Assembly: GCA_910580015.1 (NCBI GenBank)
Contig: CAJTVT010000007.1
Span: forward strand, 1 to 64,000
From: an uncultured Lachnospiraceae bacterium
GTDB lineage: Bacteria > Bacillota > Clostridia > Lachnospirales > Lachnospiraceae
Length of the DNA: 64,000 nt
Reading direction: 5' to 3'
Shown: piece by piece, positions 24,169 to 32,111 of the stretch
Layout of the letters: each line of letters begins with the position of its first letter
Position numbering within the stretch: the first letter of the stretch is position 1
Translations under genes and position numbers: made by a program
The notes under the pieces: generated by a model
Databases searched by the model: none
Told to the model about the DNA's origin: nothing
Seen by the model: the letters and a program-made list of their open reading frames with translations, nothing else

Positions 24169-25119
24169 CTACTCTGCCGAATCCCGCAATTCTTTGCCTG
24201 TAATTTCCAAAAATACGTCATTTAACGTAGGCAGTTCCGCATACACCCTACCAAAACCAATTTCTTGCTGCGTCATATAATCCAGAATATGTACCAGGTT
24301 GTGTTTTCCTCCGCTGCATCGGATTTCTAACATTCCCTCTCGGTAATCCACTTGATACACATGGCGCAGCCGGCGAATTTCTTCCAACTGCTCTGGTCTT
24401 AGTTCCCAGGCTTCCAGATGAATTTTTTCTCCCGTTTTAATCATAGCCTTCAATTCCTCTTTTGTACCAGAAGCCACACATCTTCCTCTATCTAAAATGG
24501 CAATACGAGTGCAAATCTGCTCCACCTCTTCCATATAATGGGATGTATAAATAATCGTCGCCCCTTCCTGATTCAACCGCTGAATTCCCTCCAAAATCCG
24601 ATTCCGGCTCTGAGGATCTACAGCCACTGTTGGCTCATCCAAAATAATCAACTTCGGCTTATGAGCGATTCCACATGCAATATTGAGCCTGCGGAGCAAC
24701 CCTCCAGAAAGTTTTTTGGGATAAAATTTTCGAAAATCCTCCAGACCAGAAAATACAATGGCATCCTCCACATACTGTCTTCTTTTGTCCTTCTTCCCAA
24801 TATACAAACCACAGAAATAATCAATATTTTCCTGTACAGTCAATTCCTCAAACACCGCCACATTCTGCAAAACCACACCAATCTGACGCTTGATCTCGTA
24901 ACTGTCTGGCTGCATTTCCTGTCCAAACACCTTCACACTTCCCTTATCAAACTGCAAAAGTGCTAAAATACAATTGATTGCTGTGGTCTTACCAGAACCA
25001 TTCGGACCCAGAAGACCAAATACCTCGCCTTCTTTAACTGACAAATTCAGGTGATCCAGAGCCACCAGCTCCTTATAACGCTTTACAAGATTTTCTATCT
25101 CAATTACATAATCTGCCAT
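24169..25119 (-). CDS. ABC exporter ATP-binding protein
   Basis: A 316-aa ATPase with Walker A GPNGSGKTT, Q-loop (GVVLQNVAVF), signature LSGGLLRRLNIA, Walker B IILDEPTVAVDP, and switch His in TSHYMEEV. The C-terminal extension of about 90 residues (HLEAWELRPEQLEEIRRL and after) resembles DrrA-type drug-export ATPases. GGAAGGAG precedes the ATG. First gene of the exporter operon, divergent from a NarL-type two-component system (25490-27358) with an ATGACA-N2-TGTCAT palindrome in the shared upstream region. Confidence 0.93.
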   Translation of the reverse strand: MADYVIEIENLVKRYKELVALDHLNLSVKEGEVFGLLGPNGSGKTTAINCILALLQFDKGSVKVFGQEMQPDSYEIKRQIGVVLQNVAVFEELTVQENIDYFCGLYIGKKDKRRQYVEDAIVFSGLEDFRKFYPKKLSGGLLRRLNIACGIAHKPKLIILDEPTVAVDPQSRNRILEGIQRLNQEGATIIYTSHYMEEVEQICTRIAILDRGRCVASGTKEELKAMIKTGEKIHLEAWELRPEQLEEIRRLRHVYQVDYREGMLEIRCSGGKHNLVHILDYMTQQEIGFGRVYAELPTLNDVFLEITGKELRDSAE

Positions 25120-25151
25120 ACTTTTTGCTCCTTCCCTTGGCTTATGAAACT

Positions 25152-25216
25152 ATTCTAACGAATCTCCTCAAGAAAAAATAGTGTTTCCTGTCATCCTTTC
25201 CCATGACAAATGTCAT
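25152..25216 (-). promoter_or_regulatory. Candidate activated promoter and operator of the second ABC exporter
   Basis: A TAGAAT -10 (25152-25157, minus strand) lacks a good -35. Upstream sit TGTCAT (25189-25194) and the palindrome ATGACA-AA-TGTCAT (25203-25216), about 44 to 71 bp before the expected start, where an activator would bind. Half sites of this kind with NarL-type regulators are consistent with control by the adjacent regulator at 26738. Sites are seen; the link is inferred. Confidence 0.5.
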
Positions 25217-25253
25217 ATATTCAAGCATTTCTCATCGGACTGTGTTAGATTTT

Positions 25254-25418
25254 CTAGTGTACTGACACGTTTATATTTGGTGAAACTACGCAGAATTTTC
25301 ATTCTTCTGCAAGGCAGATTTTCAACGGTGCAGCGGTGGCTACAGCTAGAAAATCTAACGCAGCAGATGGATGAAAAGGCAAGTAGGTTTCCTAATTATA
25401 AATGTGTCAGTACACTAG
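25254..25418. repeat. Palindromic MITE-like element, family A, copy 3 (inverted)
   Basis: A 165-bp palindrome bounded by CTAGTGTACTGACAC / GTGTCAGTACACTAG. Its reverse complement aligns along its length with copy 1, sharing CATCTGCTGCGTTAGATTTT and GTAGCCACCGCT-C-CCGT-GAAAATC. It lies between the exporter promoter and the histidine-kinase gene and occupies nearly half of the 370-bp intergenic stretch. Confidence 0.85.
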
Positions 25419-25489
25419 CTCTGTTCTTTCTTGAAATCAGATTTTTTTTGAGATATAATATGGCTATCTTAAACAGAAAGGACCATACC

Positions 25490-26701
25490 ATGAGCACTTT
25501 GACCGATAAAACCATCCTCTTTGCAGGCTGTTCCCTGCTGCTATGTTATCCCAAATCTGATCTTGGAGTGTTGCAGGTACTGAGTTTTCTATGCACGATT
25601 ATATTTATCTGCATTATGAGTTGCTGCAATCTTGTCCTCTCCCCTATCCAGAAACTTCCCAAACTTTCCCGTCGTCTGTACTGCTGCCTTTGCCTGATTT
25701 TTGCACTGCACACCAGCATTTTACCTTCTCTGTGCTACTTCCTGCCACTTCTCTCATATGAACTTATCACGTTACTCCCAGCAAACTTATATCCTTCTCC
25801 CATCACAACTTCTCTAAAACAAAAAACACATGGCAGGACGTGCCTCTCAGATTTAAAACAAACTTATTCCTACAACAAATGGTCCTTGTGGCTACTTCTA
25901 TTTCTAGTCACGATTGTAGGATTCCAAACCTACCAAAGTCCATACCCTCTGTTGCTGTGCCTACTTCATATGCTTGCCATTTTCCTGTCCTTGAAAAGTC
26001 AACGCCTACTACAGATGGAAAATTCCCTGCATTTACTGCGGGACACCTCTATAGAAAACCAAATTTTGCTAAGACAGAAGAATCAAAACTTGATCCGCCA
26101 ACAAAATTATGAAATCCATGTGGCAACTTTAAGAGAACGCAATCGGATTGCACGAGAAATTCATGATAATGTGGGACATATGCTATCCCGCTCCATCCTT
26201 CAGTCCGGCGCCCTGATTGCTATAAACCAACAGGAAACGTTAAGAGAACCCTTGGACGCTTTGAAACAGACACTATCCTCTGCAATGGATTCCATTCGGG
26301 AGAGCGTCCATGATCTGCGAGATGATTCTGTAGATCTAGAGAGCAGCATCCAGGAACTTCTATCTGAATTTTCTGGTTATCAAATCTCTTTTGACTATGA
26401 CATGAATACTGCTACCCCAGTTTCTATCAAATATTGTTTTCTCTCTATTGTCAAGGAAGCGCTCTCCAATATTGCAAGGCACAGCAATGCCACAGACATT
26501 TCCATTACACTTCGGGAACATCCACTGTTATATCAACTTGTGGTGTATGACAATGGAACATGTCAAAATAAACACAACTATGTAACTTCTGGAATGGGAA
26601 TCTCCAATATGGAAGAACGTGTAAAACAATTGAATGGAAACTTTGCGATCAACAGCGATCATGGATTTCGAATCTTTGTATCGATTCCACGCTCTTGTTG
26701 A
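25490..26701 (+). CDS. NarL-type sensor histidine kinase
   Basis: A 403-aa kinase with six or more membrane segments in the first 175 residues and no large external domain, then HisKA_3 with His225 in ERNRIAREIHDNVGHML and a HATPase_c with DNGTCQNKH and GMGISNMEERV. The start at 25490 (MSTLTDKTIL) has AGAAAGGA 7 nt upstream; a longer open frame reads back through the family A palindrome and is rejected. Multi-helix sensors of this class (DesK/LnrJ-like) detect membrane-perturbing compounds, fitting the divergent exporter. Confidence 0.9.
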   Translation: MSTLTDKTILFAGCSLLLCYPKSDLGVLQVLSFLCTIIFICIMSCCNLVLSPIQKLPKLSRRLYCCLCLIFALHTSILPSLCYFLPLLSYELITLLPANLYPSPITTSLKQKTHGRTCLSDLKQTYSYNKWSLWLLLFLVTIVGFQTYQSPYPLLLCLLHMLAIFLSLKSQRLLQMENSLHLLRDTSIENQILLRQKNQNLIRQQNYEIHVATLRERNRIAREIHDNVGHMLSRSILQSGALIAINQQETLREPLDALKQTLSSAMDSIRESVHDLRDDSVDLESSIQELLSEFSGYQISFDYDMNTATPVSIKYCFLSIVKEALSNIARHSNATDISITLREHPLLYQLVVYDNGTCQNKHNYVTSGMGISNMEERVKQLNGNFAINSDHGFRIFVSIPRSC

Positions 26702-26737
26702 CAAACACATTTCACGTATAAGAAAGGAATGACTCTC

Positions 26738-27358
26738 ATGAAAATTTTAATTGCAGATGATGACAAATTAGTCTGCCTATCACTGAAAACAATCCTTGAG
26801 GCCACTGGAGAAATTGAAGTGCTGGCTATGGGAGAAAATGGACAGGAGGCCGTTGCCCTCTATGAAAAATGCAAACCAAACGTTTTACTTATGGACATCC
26901 GCATGGATGGAATGACAGGACTTCAGGCAGCAGAACAGATTTTAAAACAGGATCCGGATGCAAATATTTTATTTCTTACCACATTTTTAGATGATGAATA
27001 CATCGTTCAGGCACTTCATCTGGGCGCCAAGGGATATATTCTCAAACAGAATTTTGAATGCCTAGTTCCGGCTCTCAAAGCCGTAGCCGGCGGACAAAGT
27101 GTCTTTGGCAATGAAATTGTCACACGTCTCCCAGAATTCCTCGCCTCACCCGGCCATTTTGACTATTCCTCACAAGGAATTACCGATAAGGAACTGGAAA
27201 TCATAGAGCTGGTGGCAGATGGGCTCAGCAACCGTGAAATTGCAAATAAACTCTATCTCAGCGAAGGTACTGTGCGCAATTATTTAAGTTCTATCTTGGA
27301 AAAACTAGAATTAAGGGATCGAACACAGCTTGCAGTTTTTTATTACCAAAACCGCTGA
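26738..27358 (+). CDS. NarL/FixJ-family response regulator
   Basis: A 206-aa regulator: receiver with DDD (residues 7-9), phosphorylation Asp53 in LLMDIRMDG, Thr in FLTTF, Lys in YILKQN; LuxR-type HTH ELEIIELVADGLSNREIANK with SEGTVRNYLSSI. The ATG at 26738 has AGAAAGGA 9 nt upstream; the ATG at 26729 is too close to it. It follows its kinase by 36 bp. Probable target: the ATGACA-N2-TGTCAT palindrome ahead of the exporter operon. Confidence 0.94.
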   Translation: MKILIADDDKLVCLSLKTILEATGEIEVLAMGENGQEAVALYEKCKPNVLLMDIRMDGMTGLQAAEQILKQDPDANILFLTTFLDDEYIVQALHLGAKGYILKQNFECLVPALKAVAGGQSVFGNEIVTRLPEFLASPGHFDYSSQGITDKELEIIELVADGLSNREIANKLYLSEGTVRNYLSSILEKLELRDRTQLAVFYYQNR

Positions 27359-27385
27359 CATTATGTCCAATCCCTGTTCTAAAAA

Positions 27386-28414
27386 TCACGGATTTAAAAC
27401 TTCTAATGCAATGGATTCCAACTGCTTTTGTGTTACTTTAAGCGCGATCTCCTCCTTTTGCACCTTTTCTTCGATCTCCTGCTGGGCTTTCTGCGTCTGA
27501 ATATTACTTTTTAATATTCCCTTGATATCCTCAAAAGGTTCTGGAGCCTGTTCTTCGCGCTTTAGGCAGCGCATGGCCATATAATTGCTTCCAATAGAAA
27601 AAGGTTCACAAACCTCTCCTGGCTGCATTGCGGAAGCAGCCAGCCATCGCTGGGTATAACCACCACTCTTTCCCTCCTGGGTATTTAAGGAAGACATTTC
27701 AATGTTATAAAAATTGATATCTGGATAATCTTCTTTTAGCACCTCCAAATCTGTCTCCTCTTTCATATCTTTTGCAGCCTGCGTAATCTGGTCCACTCCC
27801 TTTTCCGCCCGCAGTTCTGCCACAAGCATCTCAACCCGTATCTGACTGGTATATTCTTGTATATTTTTCTGATAAATCTCTTCTAGTTCCTGATCGGCAA
27901 CGTCATACTTGCTTTTCAAATTTTCCAACAACTGGGCTTCCCATTCTGTACAGACATACGTATAGTAATCACCCGCAGTAAAAGAAGTAAGGCCATATAC
28001 GATCTCACCGGAAGCCTCCTTCTCTTTCCGTTTTTGATTTTCAGTCTCCATCTGCTCCATAACAGACAAATAATCTGTCTCTTTGGCAATCTCGGCCTCC
28101 TCCACAAGCTGTGCCACTACCTTTTTATGGAGAATATCTTGTTCCGCAAGTTCCATGATCTGCTCCAAAGGGGTTTGATCCTGTCCCCTAGTCCAGAAAT
28201 CCTCCTGATTTGCCTGATCCGTCGTATATTGCCCTTTCACCTGTGCCGCATAACTGTTTAGGATCATCTGATATTCTGCCTTTACTACAGGCTGTCCTGC
28301 TACTTCTAAGACAACTTCATTGTCCTTTACAGTCTTTGTGCCGCAGCCTAAAAAAGCTGCGGCACAAAAAACTGTCATGATGCACAGGATTGCTCTTCCA
28401 TACCTGTTTCGCAT
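27386..28414 (-). CDS. SurA/PrsA-like peptidyl-prolyl isomerase lipoprotein
   Basis: A 342-aa lipoprotein. The start MRNRYGRAIL is followed by a hydrophobic segment and a lipobox-like AAFLGCG; a GTG start at 28477 with GGAG before it is an alternative. The N-terminal helical chaperone part (VAGQPVVKAEYQMILN) and a rotamase-like segment (about residues 195-290: IRVEMLVAELRAEKG, GGYTQRWLAASAMQPGEV, FEDIKGILK) follow the SurA/PrsA plan. The isomerase core is poorly conserved, so the protein may act mainly as a chaperone for secreted proteins. It lies 97 bp downstream of the secreted-enzyme operon and may assist its folding. A strong hairpin lies inside the signal-peptide codons. Confidence 0.78.
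   Translation of the reverse strand: MRNRYGRAILCIMTVFCAAAFLGCGTKTVKDNEVVLEVAGQPVVKAEYQMILNSYAAQVKGQYTTDQANQEDFWTRGQDQTPLEQIMELAEQDILHKKVVAQLVEEAEIAKETDYLSVMEQMETENQKRKEKEASGEIVYGLTSFTAGDYYTYVCTEWEAQLLENLKSKYDVADQELEEIYQKNIQEYTSQIRVEMLVAELRAEKGVDQITQAAKDMKEETDLEVLKEDYPDINFYNIEMSSLNTQEGKSGGYTQRWLAASAMQPGEVCEPFSIGSNYMAMRCLKREEQAPEPFEDIKGILKSNIQTQKAQQEIEEKVQKEEIALKVTQKQLESIALEVLNP
28335..28368 (-). promoter_or_regulatory. Terminator-like hairpin inside a lipoprotein signal-peptide coding region
   Basis: Perfect 13-bp arms TTTGTGCCGCAGC / GCTGCGGCACAAA with an A/T-rich 8-nt loop, at codons about 16-27 of the 28414 gene (covering the lipobox). On the minus strand the stem is followed by GACTG, so it lacks a T-tract and is not a classical terminator, but it is unusually strong for coding DNA. 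Confidence 0.6.
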
Positions 28415-28510
28415 ACTGACTCTTTTATTCCTTTCTGTGGCAGGCACTGTCATTCCGAAAAAATTGCTATTTTTCACACGAACTCCGAAATGTTACAGAA
28501 CTTTGCCATA

Positions 28511-31500
28511 CTATTTTACTTTTGCACTCAATTTCACGTTACTCCATGCACCACGAAGTGTTGTGGACTTACCACTTATCTTCACATTCTTATATGCACA
28601 GACACGTACATAATATTTCTTACCCTTGGTAAGCTTCTTGATGGTAGCTTTCGTTGTACCTGCTTTCTTGACAGTTGCCTTCGCTGCAATCTTCTTGAAA
28701 TCTTTCTTCAAAGAGCACTGAATTTCATATCCATCTGCCTTAGCATCCTTCTTCCACTGCACTTTAAGCTTCTTGCCGCCTGCGGCTTTCGCACTGCTGA
28801 GTGTCACCTTCTTCGGATTCACTGTAATAGTGGTTTTTACAGTCTGCGCATTGTATTTGCTGGTAGATGCTGCTGTGATAGTGATCGTACACTTACCAAT
28901 GTTCTTGATTGTCACCTTACCATTCTTGTCAACTGTCGCCACTTTGCTGTCAGAAGTCTTATAACTCAGAGCTCCATTTCCAGTCTTCACACTTGCTTTC
29001 AGGTTGAATGCTTTGTCATTGTACGCCTTCTTAAAGGATTTTGTATATTGGATTACCTGATCCTTTTTGTTTCTGGAAGAAGCTACAAGAGCGTTACGAG
29101 CATTCTTCAGATCTTGAAGCTGCTGATCTACCTTTTCCTGTGTTACATCTGCATCATCCAGAACAGCCTTTGTATTCTTCAACTCCTTCTTAAACGCAGA
29201 CCATGCGGAATCGGAAGCATTTCCCTGTTTTCTGTTCACGCAGGAGTCATATGTAAGCTGAAGTACACGCTTTTGAGCCTTTCTAGTCAAGGCATTGTAC
29301 GCACTCTGAATATCAGATACAGCCTTGTCAATCTGATCTTGCTCTGCCATAGCATCGGAATATTTCAGTCTTCCAGCTAATTTTGAATCCTGGAACTTTT
29401 TCCAGGAACCAGGTGTATAATAAGATTCTGCCTGCTTCGGTGCGATCTCAAGAGCTTCTTCCAGCTTCGTCTTATCAAGCTGTTCTGTATTGTCTATAAT
29501 TTTCTCAGGATATAATACTACATCATCCATATAAGCGGTTGTAGTCTGACTGCTTAATGCGACACTGAGCTTTGTATATTCCCGTGTAGTAAATTTCTGG
29601 GAGAACTTATACCAGCCAGTCTCATCTCGCTCTGCATCAGCCTCAACTTTGGCATTCATAAGTTTGATATCGCCTGCGCCATTGGTATAGCTCTGGTGAT
29701 GCTTTGCTTCCATTCCAACTTTGGTAATATCGGAACCTTCTGGACAGTAGAACCATGCTTCCAAAATGTAATCTGTATCTGGCAGAACTGGAATACCTCC
29801 AATTTCAGAGAATGAATCGGTTGCGGAGCCTTTGGTCACTTTCAAACTCTTATTTCCAGAATGCTTCTGTTCTTCGGTAATTTCTCTATTTACATCAGAA
29901 GGCCAATTGCCCCAATCACTTTCTGTCTTTTCGAATCCTGCATTATCCTTGGTCTCGCTGGCATTGTATGTCAGAAGAACATTATCTTCTGGTGTTCCAA
30001 CTTGAACCTTATCTACTCTGTCAAGATTCTGCATTGCATCTTCCAACTTCGCTGTCACAATATCTACGGTACTCTGGTTTGCACTTGGGTTATCCAGCAC
30101 CTTTTTAGCATTTGCCATAGCAGTTACGAGATTCGCCCAGCCTGATTTTACAAAATTTTCTTCCTTATAGCTTTCTGCCTGGCTGTACAATGCCTGAAGA
30201 TAAGTCTTATCTGCCTCTGCCACTGGCGGAACATAAGTTCCTTTTCCCTGGTATTCAAAGGCTCCGATATCTACTTTTGCAGTACCTGCATGGGGAACTG
30301 TATTTCCCTTGTAGTCCTTATTCTCCAGAGTAATCTGGGTCTTCACCAATTCATCCTTTACTGCTGGCAATGACTCCTCTGGAACTGCCTTATGGCTGAT
30401 TCCGGCATCCACACAAGGTGAATCCTGCTTTAACTGCATTCCATCTGCTGAACCAATTGTTACTGTTCCATCTGCAAAAGATCCGTCTGTGAGGTTCTCA
30501 ACATTGACAAAACCTGGATCTGCAACTACTGCGCTAAAGTCTTCATCCAGAGGATATGCCTTTTGTGCACCACCCCATACGCAGTTATTTTCATAATGGA
30601 TTCCCTTGTTGCTTACAAAAGATTTTGTATTTCCGCAGAAGATATTGTTGTAAATATCTGTTCCACTGGTAGGAGGTGTTCCCCAACTACCCTGTTCTAC
30701 TGCGTTGACATTATATTTATGATCCCAGTAAATGGTATTGTTATAAACCTGGTGTCCAATACTACCATATTCTCCAACTCGCATAAGCCTGGAACCATCA
30801 AAAAGTCCGTCATTGACACTGATATTATATCTGACTACAGAGTTTACTGTATAGTAGGGTCCTGGGCAAGCCATCCAGAAACCACCCTTATTGTCATGAC
30901 TGTAGTTATACTGATACATTACATTCTGATTACCATAATCACAGTCAAATGCCATTCCGTCCTGTGTACTGGTGGTATAAGCTGCCTCATTGTGCTGCAT
31001 GGTTACATTGTTGCAGTCCCACATCCAGATTGCCGCATGTGCTGGATTTCTGCTGTAATCCCATTCCTCACTTGCACTCTTGGTTACAAGGTTATACTCT
31101 GCTACACCGCCATCTGCATTAATCAGAACAATACCGTCGCCTGCCACATCATTGACATAGTTATGTGCCACGTAGACATTGGGCCAGCCAACCCATTCCT
31201 TGTCACCTGCCTGCTGGCTACCTGCGCCACCTACCAGGACACGTGCTGCCCAGCAGCTTTCCATGTAGATTGCCTCATGACACACTTTCTCTACCTTATT
31301 TCCAGTGATCTTTAAATCTGTGTAATAGGACTGAGTCGTTCCTCCAGTAACCAGTGCCATAATACCGCCAGAACCTTTTTTGTGGCCTTCGGAACCATTT
31401 CTGGACATATATCCGTTTACATCATGCACATAATTATTCCGAATGATAACTCCAGGAAGATCACCAGCGTCACGGTTCTCAACCAAAATACCAGTGAGCA

Positions 31501-32098
31501 TGTATTTACTCTGATCAAACTTCACACCGTCGCCTGTCTCTCCCATCAAATCTGCTGGATCGTTCTCCCAGTTTGTAACTTCCAAGTTCTCAATGATAAT
31601 GTGCCTAGAGTTCTTTACATGAACAACTGCCACATCCTCTTTATTCAGATTGCTTCTGTCTGTCAACCATGGATTTCCCTGGCCGTTGATGATGGGGTTT
31701 GCCCCATCACCATACTTGCCAAGAACTACCGGATTCTCCAGTGTCCCTTCTGCGTTATTGATTTCCAGTTTCTCTCCGTTCCAAGTACATCCTGCTTTCA
31801 GAAGAACTTTCGCGCCTTCCTTAAACTTGTAATTCTTCAGGTTGGCAAAAGATTTCCATGCGGTCGCCTCTGATGTACCATTCGCTGAATCATTTCCATT
31901 TTTTGCATCAATATAATAAGTTGCTGTCGTCTCAACAATTTCTCCATCTTTTGGCTGCACTGCAAATACTTCCATCGTATTTTCCAGTTCCTTAACATCC
32001 TCTGCCCATACGACTGTCGGATTCACAAAACCAATGCCACCTGCTGTCAGTGCGGCTGCCAAAACAAAAGATAATCCTGATTTCCATTTCTTTTTCAT
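28511..32098 (-). CDS. Secreted parallel beta-helix protein with carbohydrate-binding and FIVAR modules
   Basis: A 1195-aa secreted protein. Signal peptide (about 1-33), a right-handed parallel beta-helix (about 50-560) with many N-x-V/I-Y-N-x-T/V turns (HIIIENLEVTNW, GVIIRNNYVHDV, HQVYNNTIYW, TDIYNNIFCG), a helical FIVAR segment, a jelly-roll domain like CBM4/9 (about 700-860, NAGFEKTESDWGNW and YILEAWFYCPEG), another FIVAR region, a Big2 domain and a Lys-rich FN3-like tail. Such helices occur in polysaccharide lyases and glycosidases; no catalytic set is recognised, so the reaction is open. GGGAGAG precedes 32098. It follows the GH30/GH43 gene by 13 bp and likely works on the same plant polysaccharide. 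Confidence 0.8.
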   Translation of the reverse strand: MKKKWKSGLSFVLAAALTAGGIGFVNPTVVWAEDVKELENTMEVFAVQPKDGEIVETTATYYIDAKNGNDSANGTSEATAWKSFANLKNYKFKEGAKVLLKAGCTWNGEKLEINNAEGTLENPVVLGKYGDGANPIINGQGNPWLTDRSNLNKEDVAVVHVKNSRHIIIENLEVTNWENDPADLMGETGDGVKFDQSKYMLTGILVENRDAGDLPGVIIRNNYVHDVNGYMSRNGSEGHKKGSGGIMALVTGGTTQSYYTDLKITGNKVEKVCHEAIYMESCWAARVLVGGAGSQQAGDKEWVGWPNVYVAHNYVNDVAGDGIVLINADGGVAEYNLVTKSASEEWDYSRNPAHAAIWMWDCNNVTMQHNEAAYTTSTQDGMAFDCDYGNQNVMYQYNYSHDNKGGFWMACPGPYYTVNSVVRYNISVNDGLFDGSRLMRVGEYGSIGHQVYNNTIYWDHKYNVNAVEQGSWGTPPTSGTDIYNNIFCGNTKSFVSNKGIHYENNCVWGGAQKAYPLDEDFSAVVADPGFVNVENLTDGSFADGTVTIGSADGMQLKQDSPCVDAGISHKAVPEESLPAVKDELVKTQITLENKDYKGNTVPHAGTAKVDIGAFEYQGKGTYVPPVAEADKTYLQALYSQAESYKEENFVKSGWANLVTAMANAKKVLDNPSANQSTVDIVTAKLEDAMQNLDRVDKVQVGTPEDNVLLTYNASETKDNAGFEKTESDWGNWPSDVNREITEEQKHSGNKSLKVTKGSATDSFSEIGGIPVLPDTDYILEAWFYCPEGSDITKVGMEAKHHQSYTNGAGDIKLMNAKVEADAERDETGWYKFSQKFTTREYTKLSVALSSQTTTAYMDDVVLYPEKIIDNTEQLDKTKLEEALEIAPKQAESYYTPGSWKKFQDSKLAGRLKYSDAMAEQDQIDKAVSDIQSAYNALTRKAQKRVLQLTYDSCVNRKQGNASDSAWSAFKKELKNTKAVLDDADVTQEKVDQQLQDLKNARNALVASSRNKKDQVIQYTKSFKKAYNDKAFNLKASVKTGNGALSYKTSDSKVATVDKNGKVTIKNIGKCTITITAASTSKYNAQTVKTTITVNPKKVTLSSAKAAGGKKLKVQWKKDAKADGYEIQCSLKKDFKKIAAKATVKKAGTTKATIKKLTKGKKYYVRVCAYKNVKISGKSTTLRGAWSNVKLSAKVK

Positions 32099-32111
32099 AC
32101 GCACTCTCCCA

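Noticed and set aside
25181..25489. N-terminal extension of the NarL-type kinase
   Set aside because: The extension would translate through the family A palindrome; the ATG at 25490 has its own ribosome site and starts the membrane domain.
30563..31315. 250-aa plus-strand frame opposite the beta-helix gene
   Set aside because: It lies wholly within a convincing secreted-protein gene and shows no family or ribosome site.
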